From: Bradyrhizobium sp. WSM471
Lineage (GTDB): Bacteria; Pseudomonadota; Alphaproteobacteria; Rhizobiales; Xanthobacteraceae
NCBI RefSeq assembly: GCF_000244915.1
Contig: NZ_CM001442.1
Location: 1,116,001-1,180,000 of the forward strand
Length of the DNA: 64,000 nt
Direction of reading: 5' to 3'
Positions within the stretch are counted from its first letter, which is position 1. Each line of letters starts with the position of its first letter. The notes below the pieces were generated by a model. That model was not told the origin of the DNA. It saw only the letters and a program-made list of their open reading frames with translations, and searched no databases. This document shows positions 37,122 to 45,654 of this stretch, piece after piece. A program made the position numbers and the translations under genes.

Positions 37122-37315
37122 CGAGACCGACGACAAAAGAGATCAAGGCGACGGCACAGGTCGCCGGCGTTCCCGTCGACGACGAGATCGCGGCGCGCAT
37201 CTCCAATTCCATCGGACCGGCCTTCGAGGGCTTTGCGGCCATTGCCGGCACGTTGCCGTTCGATCTCGAGCCCGCGCTCTATCCGATCGCGCAGACTGCG
37301 AAGCTCTCGAAATGA
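37118..37315 (+). CDS. AtzG-like small subunit (DUF4089)
   Basis: A 65-residue acidic protein: TKEIKATAQVAGVPVDDEIAARISNSI then a C-terminal FDLEPALYP. The size, helical pattern and the D/P-x-x-E-P-A-x-x-P ending resemble AtzG/DUF4089, the GatC-like partner of the amidase AtzE (1-carboxybiuret hydrolase) of cyanuric acid degradation. It is coupled at both ends, overlapping the ATPase before it and the AtzE-like amidase after it by 4 bp each. The name reflects the family, not proof of the biuret reaction. Confidence 0.75.
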   Translation: MTRPTTKEIKATAQVAGVPVDDEIAARISNSIGPAFEGFAAIAGTLPFDLEPALYPIAQTAKLSK

Positions 37316-38727
37316 GCACCGAGCCCGCATTGATGACGCTCACCGAGGTCGCGCGCGCGATCGCGATGAAGCAGGTGTCCTCGCATGAGGTGACGCGCGC
37401 GCTGTTGCATCGCATCGCGCAGTGGCAGCCGCATCTCAACGCCTTCATGTCGATCGAGGCAGAGGCGGCGCTGAAGGCGGCCGAAGCCGCCGACGCCGAA
37501 CTCGCCAAGGGCGAAGTCCGCGGTCCGTTGCACGGGGTGCCGCTCGCGCACAAGGACATGTACTACGACGCAGGCCACATCGCGACCTGCGGCTCGCTGA
37601 TCCGCCGCGATTTCGTTCCGACAGTGACCTCCACCGCCTTGCAGCGGCTGAAGGACGCCGGCCAGGTTCGCCTCGGCACGCTGCATCTCGCGGAATTCGC
37701 CTATGGCCCGACCGGCCATAACGCCCATTACGGTCCGGTGCGCAATCCCTGGAGCGTCGCGCACATTACCGGCGGCTCGTCGTCTGGCTCGGGCTCGGCG
37801 GTCGCGGCGCGATTGACCTATGCCGCGCTTGGCTCCGACACCGGCGGCTCGATCCGCATGCCCGCGCATTTCTGCGGGGTCACTGGACTGAAGACCACCG
37901 TCGGCCGGGTCAGCCGCGCCGGCGCGATGCCGCTGTCGCAGTCGCTCGACACGGTCGGCCCGCTCGCCCGCACCGCCGAGGATTGCGCGCTGCTGCTGGC
38001 GCTGATGGCCGGCCCCGATCCTGAGGATTCGACCTGCAGTCATGAGCCGCTGTCCGACTATGTCGGCGCGACCAAGGGCTCGTTGAAGGGCCTCAAGGTC
38101 GGGGTCCCCTCGTCCTTCTATGTCGACGATCTCGACGGCGAGGTCGCGCGCGTGCTGGACGAGACCATTGCGGTGCTCAAGCGCGAAGGCGCCGACATCG
38201 TCACCGTCGAGCTGCCCGACCAGCGGCAATTGTCCGCGGCAAGCCAGCTCGTGCTTGCAGCCGAAGCCGCCGCCTTCCACAAGCGCTGGATGATCGAGCG
38301 GCCGCAGGATTATGGTCCTCAGGTGTTGATGCGGCTCCAGAACGGGCTCGCGGTCCCCGCCATCACCTACCTCGAGGCGATGCGCTGGCGCGGACCTGCG
38401 CTCGCCGCGCACAATGCTGCGACGTCAGGTGTCGACGTGATGATCGCACCGGCGTCCCCGGTGCCGGCGCCGACGATCGAGGAGAGCGACGTCGGCGGCG
38501 GGCCGAACGCGCCGGCGCTGTTGCAGCGGCTGACGCTGTTCACCCGTCCGGTGAATTACCTCGGCCTGCCGTCGCTCACGGTGCCCTCGGGCTTCACCAA
38601 AAGCGGCCTTCCGATCGGCATGCAGCTGATCGGCCGATCCTTCGATGAAGCGACGCTGCTCACAATCGGCGCCGCGTTCCAGCGCGCCACCGACTACCAC
38701 GACAGGCTGCCGAAACTTCCGTCATGA
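37312..38727 (+). CDS. Amidase-signature hydrolase (AtzE/GatA-like)
   Basis: A 471-residue amidase-signature enzyme. The Ser-cisSer-Lys triad is visible: Lys in PLAHKDMYYD (about residue 83), the GGSSSGSGSAVA core (about 157-168) and GSDTGGSIRMPA (about 178-189). It ends with the family GLPSLTVPSGFTKSGLPIGMQLIG. It should hydrolyse an amide inside the cell, and with the AtzG-like subunit and the surrounding transporter it probably acts on the imported compound. The longer frame from 36874 overlaps the upstream gene and is rejected; ATG 37312 overlaps the preceding stop. Confidence 0.88.
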   Translation: MSTEPALMTLTEVARAIAMKQVSSHEVTRALLHRIAQWQPHLNAFMSIEAEAALKAAEAADAELAKGEVRGPLHGVPLAHKDMYYDAGHIATCGSLIRRDFVPTVTSTALQRLKDAGQVRLGTLHLAEFAYGPTGHNAHYGPVRNPWSVAHITGGSSSGSGSAVAARLTYAALGSDTGGSIRMPAHFCGVTGLKTTVGRVSRAGAMPLSQSLDTVGPLARTAEDCALLLALMAGPDPEDSTCSHEPLSDYVGATKGSLKGLKVGVPSSFYVDDLDGEVARVLDETIAVLKREGADIVTVELPDQRQLSAASQLVLAAEAAAFHKRWMIERPQDYGPQVLMRLQNGLAVPAITYLEAMRWRGPALAAHNAATSGVDVMIAPASPVPAPTIEESDVGGGPNAPALLQRLTLFTRPVNYLGLPSLTVPSGFTKSGLPIGMQLIGRSFDEATLLTIGAAFQRATDYHDRLPKLPS

Positions 38728-39701
38728 CAAAGCTCGTCGAGATCTCAGGCCTCAACATCCGCTTCACCGGCGAGCGCACGGTCTATGCCGTGAACGATCT
38801 CAGCCTCTCGCTCGGCGACGGCGAGGTGCTGGGCCTGCTCGGAGAATCCGGTTCGGGCAAGAGCGTGACCTTGCGTGCACTGATGCGCCTGTTGCCGAAG
38901 AAGCGCACGCAGATCACGGGCAAGGTCAACGTCATGGGCCGCGACGTGCTCGCCATGAACGACGAGCAGCTGTCGTCGTTCCGCGGCCAGACCGTGTCGA
39001 TGATCTTTCAGGAGCCGGCGCTCGCGCTCGATCCGGTCTACACCATCGGCGCGCAGATCGCCGAAAGCGTGGTGCGTCACGAAGGCAAGTCGTATGCGGA
39101 GGGCAGGGCGCGCGCACTCGAAATGCTCGAGGTCGTGCGCATTCCTTCCGCAAAACGCCGGCTCGATGCCTATCCGCATGAAATGTCCGGCGGCATGCGT
39201 CAGCGCGCGATGATCGCGCTGGCGCTCGCGTGTCGTCCCAAGATATTGCTCGCGGACGAGCCGACCACTGCGCTCGATGCCACCGTCCAGATCCAGATCC
39301 TGCTGCTGTTGCGCGAGCTGCAGCGCGAGTTCGGCATGTCCGTCATCTTCGTCACCCACGACATCGGCGTCGCCATCGAGATCTGCGATCGGGTCGCGGT
39401 GATGTATGCCGGCCAGATCGTGGAGCAGGGCATGCTTCGCGACATCGTCCGCTCGCCGGTGCATCCCTATGCCAAGGGCCTGCTCGCCTCGACCGTCCAC
39501 GGGGCCAAGCGGGGACAGCGGCTCGAGACCATCCCCGGCACCCCGCCGTCGCTTGGCGAGAGGCCGCACAACTGCTCCTTTGCGCCCCGCTGCCCCGCTG
39601 CCCAGCCGAGCTGCCTGGAGCAGCTGCCAGGGAATGTGGAGGTCGGGCCGGGCCGGGCGGCCCGGTGCGTGCTGGCGGAGCCGGTCACCGCGCTGTCGTG
39701 A
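38724..39701 (+). CDS. Dpp/Opp-type ABC ATPase (DppD-like)
   Basis: A 325-residue ATPase with Walker A GESGSGKSV, signature MSGGMRQRAMIALAL, Walker B ILLADEPTTALD, an H-loop (VTHDIGV) and an oligo_HPY C-terminus (CSFAPRCPAAQPSC). It overlaps the amidase gene by 4 bp and is the last gene of the operon, completing the two-ATPase set. Confidence 0.9.
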   Translation: MTKLVEISGLNIRFTGERTVYAVNDLSLSLGDGEVLGLLGESGSGKSVTLRALMRLLPKKRTQITGKVNVMGRDVLAMNDEQLSSFRGQTVSMIFQEPALALDPVYTIGAQIAESVVRHEGKSYAEGRARALEMLEVVRIPSAKRRLDAYPHEMSGGMRQRAMIALALACRPKILLADEPTTALDATVQIQILLLLRELQREFGMSVIFVTHDIGVAIEICDRVAVMYAGQIVEQGMLRDIVRSPVHPYAKGLLASTVHGAKRGQRLETIPGTPPSLGERPHNCSFAPRCPAAQPSCLEQLPGNVEVGPGRAARCVLAEPVTALS

Positions 39702-39798
39702 TACCTGGACCGCAAGCGGGGAACGGGGGAACAGCATTCAGACCTCGTTCATCCCGGTTCCGCTTCCATGGAACCGTTCACGGAGAGGGACCTCACTT

Positions 39799-40068
39799 AT
39801 GTACATTTCGAATGAAGGCTTGCTTGTCATCCTGTTCGTCGGCCTCGTCGCTGGTTGGCTGGCCGGCAAAGTGGTGCGCGGAACCGGGTTCGGCATCATC
39901 GGCGATATCGTGGTCGGCATCGCCGGCGCGCTGGTGGCAAGCTTCCTGTTTCCGAAGCTCGGCATTCACATCGGCACCGGGCTGATATCGGAGATCATCT
40001 ATTCCGCCATCGGCGCGGTCATCCTGCTGCTGGTGGTGCGGCTGGTCCGCGGCGGCGGCCGGTTCTAA
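39799..40068 (+). CDS. GlsB/YeaQ/YmgE family small membrane protein
   Basis: An 89-residue protein with three hydrophobic segments and the family's Gly-rich pattern (LVAGWLAGKVVRGTGFG, DIVVGIAGALVASFLF, IGAVILLLVVRLVRG). Often called transglycosylase-associated protein; the function in the membrane, often in stress response, is not settled. ATG 39799 is preceded by GGAGAGGGA. The frame is open far upstream in the ATPase gene, but that is a shadow. Confidence 0.85.
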   Translation: MYISNEGLLVILFVGLVAGWLAGKVVRGTGFGIIGDIVVGIAGALVASFLFPKLGIHIGTGLISEIIYSAIGAVILLLVVRLVRGGGRF

Positions 40069-40100
40069 TGACGCCCGGGTTCAATTGATCGAACTTTTGA

Positions 40101-40124
40101 CCTCTCCCCGCCCGGGGAGAGGTG
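40101..40124. terminator. Perfect 11-bp hairpin downstream of the YeaQ-like gene
   Basis: ACCTCTCCCCG and CGGGGAGAGGT are separated by two bases. It lies 33 bp after the gene in the 260-bp gap before the secretion genes. The sequence resembles the tips of the family A repeats, so it may be a solo fragment of such an element; no T-run follows. Confidence 0.5.
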
Positions 40125-40328
40125 ACATGTCTGCAAGAAAAAGCCGCAAGATCGTGAGATTCCGGACTTGCGTGCAAGGTCGGTCGGGGGTGATGTGGGC
40201 TATAGGGGTCCCGGGTGTTCGACTGCGTTGGGCGATGAGCGCAAACGCGATGTTAATCCGGGTCAATTACTCCTGAATTTGCCTTTGAAATCAGGGACTT
40301 TGGCCCCTACCCGAAAGAGATCAGACTG

Positions 40329-42074
40329 ATGGCAGCCGTTCCCGGCGTCCGCCGCTCAGAGCTCGGTGATGCGCTGCGCGCCTGTCGCACGGCGTTCGTC
40401 GGCGTCGGCTTGATGAGCTGCATGATCAACCTGCTCTATCTGACCGGGTCGATCTTCATGCTGGAGGTCTACGACCGGGTGCTGCCGAGCCGCAGCATTC
40501 CGACCCTGGTCGGCCTGATCGTCCTCGCCAGTTTCCTCTACATGGCGCAGGGCGTGCTGGACATGATCCGCAACCGGATCCTGGGCCGGGTCGGCACCGC
40601 CCTGGACGAAGCCTTGAACAAGCGGGTGTTCGACACCATCGTGCGGCTGCCGCTGCTGGTCGGCAGCCGCAACGAGGGGCTTCAGCCGCTGCGCGATCTC
40701 GACAATGTCCGCTCCTTCCTCGGCGGCATGGGCCCGAGCGCGTTCTTCGACCTGCCCTGGCTGCCGCTCTATCTCGCCATCTGCTTCGCCTTCCACGTCA
40801 TGATCGGCGTCACCGCGCTGGTTGGCGCCGTCATCCTGGTCGGGTTGACGCTGGTCACCGAGTTCATGTCCCGCCAGCCGGCGCGCGAGGCGATGGGGCT
40901 CGCGGCCCAGCGCAACGATCTCGCTCAGGCCAGCCGCCGCAACGCCGAAGTCATGGTGTCGATGGGCATGGCCGGCCGGATGAACGCGCGCTGGAGCGAG
41001 GCCAACGAAAAATATCTCGACGGCAACCAGCGTGCGAGCGACGTCGCCGGCGGTCTCGGCGCGGTCGCAAAGGTGCTGCGCATGATGCTGCAATCGGCCG
41101 TGCTCGCGGTCGGCGCCTATCTCGTCATTCACCAGGAGGCTACCGCCGGCATCATCATCGCCGGCTCGATTCTCTCGGCCCGTGCGCTCGCGCCGGTCGA
41201 CCTCGCGATCGCGCACTGGAAATCCTTTGTCGCGGCACGCCAGAGCTGGCACCGCCTGACCCGCCTATTGGAGCAGATGCCGGCGCAGACGATGCCGACC
41301 CAGCTGCAGGCGCCCACCAGCCGCCTCTCGGTCGAAGGCGTCGCCATGGTGCCGCCGGGCGACCAGCGCCTCATCGTGCAGGACATCACCTTCGCGCTCG
41401 AAGCCGGCAACGGCCTCGGCGTGATCGGACCGAGCGGCTCCGGCAAGTCGTCGCTGATCCGCGCGCTGGTCGGCGTTTGGCAGCCGGTCCGCGGCAAGGT
41501 GCGGCTCGACGGCGCGGCGCTCGACCAGTGGTCGTCGGACATGCTTGGCCGCCATATCGGCTATCTACCGCAGGACGTCGAATTGTTCGGCGGCACCATC
41601 GCGCAGAACATCAGCCGCTTCGATCCCGAGGCCACCTCCGATGGTATCATCGCCGCCGCCAAGGAAGCCGGCGTGCACGAGATGATCATCAAGATGCGCG
41701 AGGGCTACAACACCCAGGTCGGCGAGCAGGGCACGGCGCTCTCCGCGGGCCAGGCGCAGCGCGTGGCGCTGGCGCGCGCGCTCTATGGCAACCCGTTCCT
41801 GATCGTGCTCGACGAGCCCAATTCCAATCTCGATACCGAAGGCGACGAAGCGCTGACCCGCGCCATCCGCGCGGCGCGCGAGCGCGGCGCCATTGTCGTC
41901 GTGGTGGCGCACCGCCCGATCGGCGTGGAAGCGGTCGACCAGATCCTGGTGCTGCGCGACGGCCGCATGCAGGCCTTCGGGCCGAAGGAACAGGTGCTCG
42001 CCCAGGTGCTCCAGCCGCGCGTGACACCGCCGGCTCCGATCAAGATCGTCAGCGAAGGCGGAGCCAAGGCATGA
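40329..42074 (+). CDS. Type I secretion ABC transporter/permease (PrtD family)
   Basis: A 581-residue fused inner-membrane exporter. The N-terminal half has the PrtD-type membrane domain (CMINLLYLTGSIFMLEVYDRVLPSRS and GPSAFFDLPWLPLYL); no C39 peptidase domain is present. The ATPase half has Walker A GPSGSGKSS (about 367-375), LSAGQAQRVALARAL (about 471) and Walker B LIVLDEPNSNLD (about 492). It exports proteins with uncleaved C-terminal signals, usually RTX proteins. It overlaps the HlyD-type gene by 4 bp. No substrate or outer-membrane TolC gene lies next to it. Confidence 0.9.
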   Translation: MAAVPGVRRSELGDALRACRTAFVGVGLMSCMINLLYLTGSIFMLEVYDRVLPSRSIPTLVGLIVLASFLYMAQGVLDMIRNRILGRVGTALDEALNKRVFDTIVRLPLLVGSRNEGLQPLRDLDNVRSFLGGMGPSAFFDLPWLPLYLAICFAFHVMIGVTALVGAVILVGLTLVTEFMSRQPAREAMGLAAQRNDLAQASRRNAEVMVSMGMAGRMNARWSEANEKYLDGNQRASDVAGGLGAVAKVLRMMLQSAVLAVGAYLVIHQEATAGIIIAGSILSARALAPVDLAIAHWKSFVAARQSWHRLTRLLEQMPAQTMPTQLQAPTSRLSVEGVAMVPPGDQRLIVQDITFALEAGNGLGVIGPSGSGKSSLIRALVGVWQPVRGKVRLDGAALDQWSSDMLGRHIGYLPQDVELFGGTIAQNISRFDPEATSDGIIAAAKEAGVHEMIIKMREGYNTQVGEQGTALSAGQAQRVALARALYGNPFLIVLDEPNSNLDTEGDEALTRAIRAARERGAIVVVVAHRPIGVEAVDQILVLRDGRMQAFGPKEQVLAQVLQPRVTPPAPIKIVSEGGAKA

Positions 42075-43405
42075 GCACGATGGCGCTCGGCGGCGCGAAG
42101 CCTGCCGCGAAGCGGACCGTACGGCAGTCGATCCGGTTCCACTTGATGCTCGGGCTTGGGATCGTGCTGGTCCTCCTGGTCGGCCTCGGCGGCTGGGCTT
42201 CGACGGTGCAGATTTCCGGCGCGCTGATCGCGCCGGGTCAGATCGTGGTCGAATCCAACGTGAAGAAGGTCCAGCATCCAACCGGCGGCGTCGTCGGCGA
42301 GGTCCGTGCTCGCGACGGCGACGTGGTCAAGGCCGGCGACATCGTGGTGCGGCTCGACGACACCGTTACCAAGGCCAATCTCGCCATCGTCACCAAGAAT
42401 CTCGACGCCGCGCAGGCGCGTGCGGCGCGGCTCCAGGCCGAGCAGCGCGGGATCGACAGGATCGACTACCCGCAAGCGCTGCTCGATCGCGGCAACGATC
42501 CCGACGTCAAGGCGCTGCTCTCGGCCGAAACCAAGCTGTTCGACGTCCGCGTCAACGGGCGCGCCGGCCAGAAGGCGCAGCTGCGCGAGCGCATCCAGCA
42601 GCTCAACGAGGAGATCGAGGGCCTCTCCGCGCAGGAGCGGGCCAAGGACAGGGAAATCTCGCTGGTGCAGCAGGAGCTGATCGGTGTCCGCGATCTCTAT
42701 GACAAACACCTGGTGCAGATCTCCCGTCTGACCACGCTCGAACGCGATAGTGCCCGCCTCAACGGCGAGCGCGCGCAATACATCGCCTCGCGCGCGCAGG
42801 CCAAGGGCAAGATCACCGAGACCGAGCTCCAGATCATCCAGGTCGACAAGGATATGGTCAGCGAGGTCTCCAAGGATCTGCGCGAGACCAACGACAAGAT
42901 CGGCGAAATGATCGAGCGCAAGGTCGCTGCCGAGGACCAGCTTCGCCGCGTCGACATCCGCGCGCCGCAGGACGGCATGGTGCTGCAATCGACCGTGCAT
43001 ACCGTTGGTGGCGTCATCACCGCCGGCGACGCCCTCATGCTGATCGTGCCGCAGGCCGACGATCTCCAGGTCGAGGCCAAGGTCAATCCGGTCGATATCG
43101 ACAAGCTCCAGATTGGCCAGAAGACGCTGCTGCGCCTGTCCGCCTTCAACCAGCGCACCACCCCGGAGCTCAACGGCGTCGTCAGCCGCGTCTCGCCCGA
43201 CGTCACCACCGATCAGCGCACCGGCCAGAGCTACTACACCATCCGCGTCTCGCTCTCGGCAGAAGAGGTCGCCAAGCTCGGTGACTCCAGGCTGATTCCC
43301 GGCATGCCGGCGGAAGCCTTCGTCCAGACCGGCGACCGCACCATGCTGTCCTATCTGATGAAGCCGCTGCACGACCAGTTCATGCGGGCGTTCCGGGAGA
43401 AGTGA
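42071..43405 (+). CDS. HlyD/PrtE-type membrane fusion protein for type I secretion
   Basis: A 444-residue periplasmic adaptor. One membrane helix (about 25-45) is followed by a biotinyl-lipoyl-like half-motif (VVGEVRARDGDVVKAGDIVVRLDD), a long alpha-helical coiled coil (about 95-290), and the second lipoyl and beta-barrel domains ending in IPGMPAEAFVQTGDRTMLSYLMKPL, the family hallmark. ATG 42071 overlaps the ABC gene stop. It bridges the ABC transporter to an outer-membrane channel. Confidence 0.9.
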   Translation: MSTMALGGAKPAAKRTVRQSIRFHLMLGLGIVLVLLVGLGGWASTVQISGALIAPGQIVVESNVKKVQHPTGGVVGEVRARDGDVVKAGDIVVRLDDTVTKANLAIVTKNLDAAQARAARLQAEQRGIDRIDYPQALLDRGNDPDVKALLSAETKLFDVRVNGRAGQKAQLRERIQQLNEEIEGLSAQERAKDREISLVQQELIGVRDLYDKHLVQISRLTTLERDSARLNGERAQYIASRAQAKGKITETELQIIQVDKDMVSEVSKDLRETNDKIGEMIERKVAAEDQLRRVDIRAPQDGMVLQSTVHTVGGVITAGDALMLIVPQADDLQVEAKVNPVDIDKLQIGQKTLLRLSAFNQRTTPELNGVVSRVSPDVTTDQRTGQSYYTIRVSLSAEEVAKLGDSRLIPGMPAEAFVQTGDRTMLSYLMKPLHDQFMRAFREK

Positions 43406-43433
43406 CGCGCGAAGGCGCATCCGCGCCTCCTTT

Positions 43434-43514
43434 CGTCATTGCGAGCGTAGCGAAGCAATCCAGGTTGCCTCCGCGGCGAGATTTCTGGATTGCTTCGCTA
43501 CGCTCGCAATGACG
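43434..43514. repeat. Dispersed inverted repeat, family B copy 1
   Basis: CGTCATTGCGAGCGTAGCGAAGCAATCCAG at the left and its inverse (CTGGATTGCTTCGCTACGCTCGCAATGACG) at the right. Copies of the same family lie at 50926-51012 and 57252-57339. It sits between the secretion genes and amn. Confidence 0.88.
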
Positions 43515-43583
43515 GGCGGCTTCTTTCTTGCTTTGGTTTTCTTGCTATAGTTCGATTCAGCCCCAGCAACCCGGCGTCGAACA

Positions 43584-45062
43584 ATGCAATCCATCCAATC
43601 CCCACCCTCCGTCGCGACCGAGTCCTTTTCCGACGCTGGCCTCGCCGTCTCTCGCCTCGAAGAGATCTACGAGCGCAATACGAAGTTCCTGCGCGACCGG
43701 TTCGAAGCTTACGTCAACGGCGAGGCGATCACGACGCGGGTGCGGGCCTTCTACCCCTTCGTCCGTGTCACCACCGCGACGCATGCGCGGCTGGATTCGC
43801 GTCTCGCCTACGGCTTCGTCGCGCGGCCCGGCGTGCACGAGACCAGCGTTACGCGGCCGGATCTGTTCCGGACCTATTTCACCGAGCAGATCGGACTGTT
43901 GATCCAGAACCACGGCGTCCCGGTCGAAATCGGCGAGTCCAGCGAACCGATCCCCGTTCACTTCGCCTATCGCCGCGACATCAACATCGAAGCCGCCATC
44001 ACCACCAGCGAGAACTCGCCCGTCACACGGTCGCTGCGCGATGCGTTCGACGTGCCCGATCTGGCCACCATGGACGATGCCATTGCCGACGGCACTTTCG
44101 AGCTTCAGCCCGGCGCGCCCGAGCCGCTGTCGCTGTTTCGGGCAGCTCGTGTCGACTACTCGCTGCGCCGGCTCTACCACTACACGGGCACGGATCCAGA
44201 GCATTTCCAGAACTTCGTGATCTTCACCAACTACCAGTTCTACGTCGACGCTTTCGCTCAGCTCTGCCAGCAGCGGCTTCAGGCTGGCGAGGCCGGCCTC
44301 GATGCCTTCGTCGCTCCGGGCAACGTGATCACGCGCAGCGGCGGCACGACGACGGGCGTTGCGCCCGCGCGCGCACCGCAGATGCCAGCGTTCCATCTGG
44401 TCGCGCCGGGTTATCGCGGCATTACCCTGATCAACATCGGCACCGGTCCGTCGAACGCGCGCAACGTCACCGACCATGTTGCCGTGCTGCGGCCCCATGC
44501 CTGGCTGATGCTTGGCCATTGCGCGGGCCTGCGCAACACGCAGCGGCTCGGCGACTATGTGCTCGCCCATGGCTATGTGCGCGAGGACCACGTGCTCGAT
44601 CGTGAATTGCCGCTGTGGGTGCCGATCCCGGCGCTCGCGGAGATGCAGGTGGCGCTCGAGGAGGCGGTCGAGGACGTCACCGGGCTCGAAGGTTTCGAGC
44701 TCAAGCGCCTGATGCGCACCGGCACCGTCGCGAGTGTCGACAACCGCAATTGGGAGATCAGCGGGCCCGATGTCATTCGCCGCCTGTCGCAATCGCGCGC
44801 GGTTGCGCTCGATATGGAATCAGCCGCGATTGCCGCCAACGGCTACCGCTTTCGCGTCCCCTACGGCACGCTGCTGTGCGTCTCCGACAAGCCTCTGCAC
44901 GGCGAAATCAAGCTCGCAGGCATGGCCAGCGAATTCTACCGCCGCCGCGTCGGCCAGCATCTCGATATCGGCTTGAAGGCGCTGGAACGGCTCAAGCAGC
45001 AGGAATCCGAGCGGCTGCATTCGCGAAAGCTCCGCAGTTTCGCCGAAGTTGCGTTCCAGTAG
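43584..45062 (+). CDS. amn: AMP nucleosidase
   Basis: A 492-residue enzyme that cleaves AMP to adenine and ribose-5-phosphate. The N-terminal regulatory domain (to about residue 180) and the C-terminal nucleoside phosphorylase-like domain are both present, with PGYRGITLINIGTGPSNARNVTDHVAVLRPHAWLMLGHCAG, WVPIPALAEMQ and the catalytic ALDMESAAIAANGYRFRVPYGTLLCVSDKPLHGE region. Its length and order match Amn of proteobacteria. ATG 43584 has no strong Shine-Dalgarno. It stands alone after a dispersed repeat; the following small gene is on the same strand. Confidence 0.93.
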   Translation: MQSIQSPPSVATESFSDAGLAVSRLEEIYERNTKFLRDRFEAYVNGEAITTRVRAFYPFVRVTTATHARLDSRLAYGFVARPGVHETSVTRPDLFRTYFTEQIGLLIQNHGVPVEIGESSEPIPVHFAYRRDINIEAAITTSENSPVTRSLRDAFDVPDLATMDDAIADGTFELQPGAPEPLSLFRAARVDYSLRRLYHYTGTDPEHFQNFVIFTNYQFYVDAFAQLCQQRLQAGEAGLDAFVAPGNVITRSGGTTTGVAPARAPQMPAFHLVAPGYRGITLINIGTGPSNARNVTDHVAVLRPHAWLMLGHCAGLRNTQRLGDYVLAHGYVREDHVLDRELPLWVPIPALAEMQVALEEAVEDVTGLEGFELKRLMRTGTVASVDNRNWEISGPDVIRRLSQSRAVALDMESAAIAANGYRFRVPYGTLLCVSDKPLHGEIKLAGMASEFYRRRVGQHLDIGLKALERLKQQESERLHSRKLRSFAEVAFQ

Positions 45063-45076
45063 GCGAAGGATTGCCT

Positions 45077-45415
45077 TTGCCGCTGACAAGCAGCGGGATT
45101 TTCAGCATTTTCGGCGCGGGGGTCGACCGGGACGAAGTGATGCCACTCATGCGCGACAGGATCATTGGCCATGATCTCGAACGGCTCGCCTTTCGCTTCA
45201 CCATGCTGAACGACGGCGAGGTCGTGCAATGCCAGATCAGCGACGCCGCGATGGATGAGCTTGCGGGCATGCAGGGCACCGAAAGCAGCGCGCGGCAGGC
45301 CCAGTTCTTGTCGCTACGCGAGACCATCGAGCGGCTCGCCTCAGACCTCTACGACGAGGCGCCGCGGGTCAGGGGTCATGTGGTGCGGATCTTTACGCGA
45401 CATTTGCAGCGGTAG
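45077..45415 (+). CDS. DUF1488-like small protein
   Basis: A protein of about 92-112 residues with the pattern R-L-A-F-R-F-T-M-L-N-D-G-E-V-V-Q-C-Q-I-S-D-A-A-M, which resembles DUF1488. Two starts are possible: TTG 45077 with AAGGA 6 bases upstream (112 residues), or ATG 45140 (about 92 residues, nearer the usual size). Function unknown. It follows amn by 14 bp and may be cotranscribed. Confidence 0.5.
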   Translation: MPLTSSGIFSIFGAGVDRDEVMPLMRDRIIGHDLERLAFRFTMLNDGEVVQCQISDAAMDELAGMQGTESSARQAQFLSLRETIERLASDLYDEAPRVRGHVVRIFTRHLQR

Positions 45416-45654
45416 TTCCGCTCCAGCCTCCGCAATCGTGCTCCGGGGCAGTTCATCGGGTGGTCGAGATCTGGTCTTGCTGGCTTACCTTCCCGCTGCC
45501 AGCCATTTCGATGAGCGTCATTCCTCTAAAGCATTCGCTAACCAAGCAAGCTTTTCGCGGCAATCTTAAGACCTGCGAAACCAGACGTTATACGACTATG
45601 AATTGATGACCCGTAGAGATTAGGTCACGAAAATGGAGCCTCACGAGTGATCGC

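Noticed and set aside
36874..37311. N-terminal extension of the amidase frame
   Set aside because: It overlaps the ATPase and AtzG-like genes out of frame and adds low-complexity Arg-rich sequence.
40085..40276. 63-residue frame between the YeaQ-like gene and the secretion genes
   Set aside because: It begins within the hairpin sequence, has no ribosome site and no recognisable pattern.
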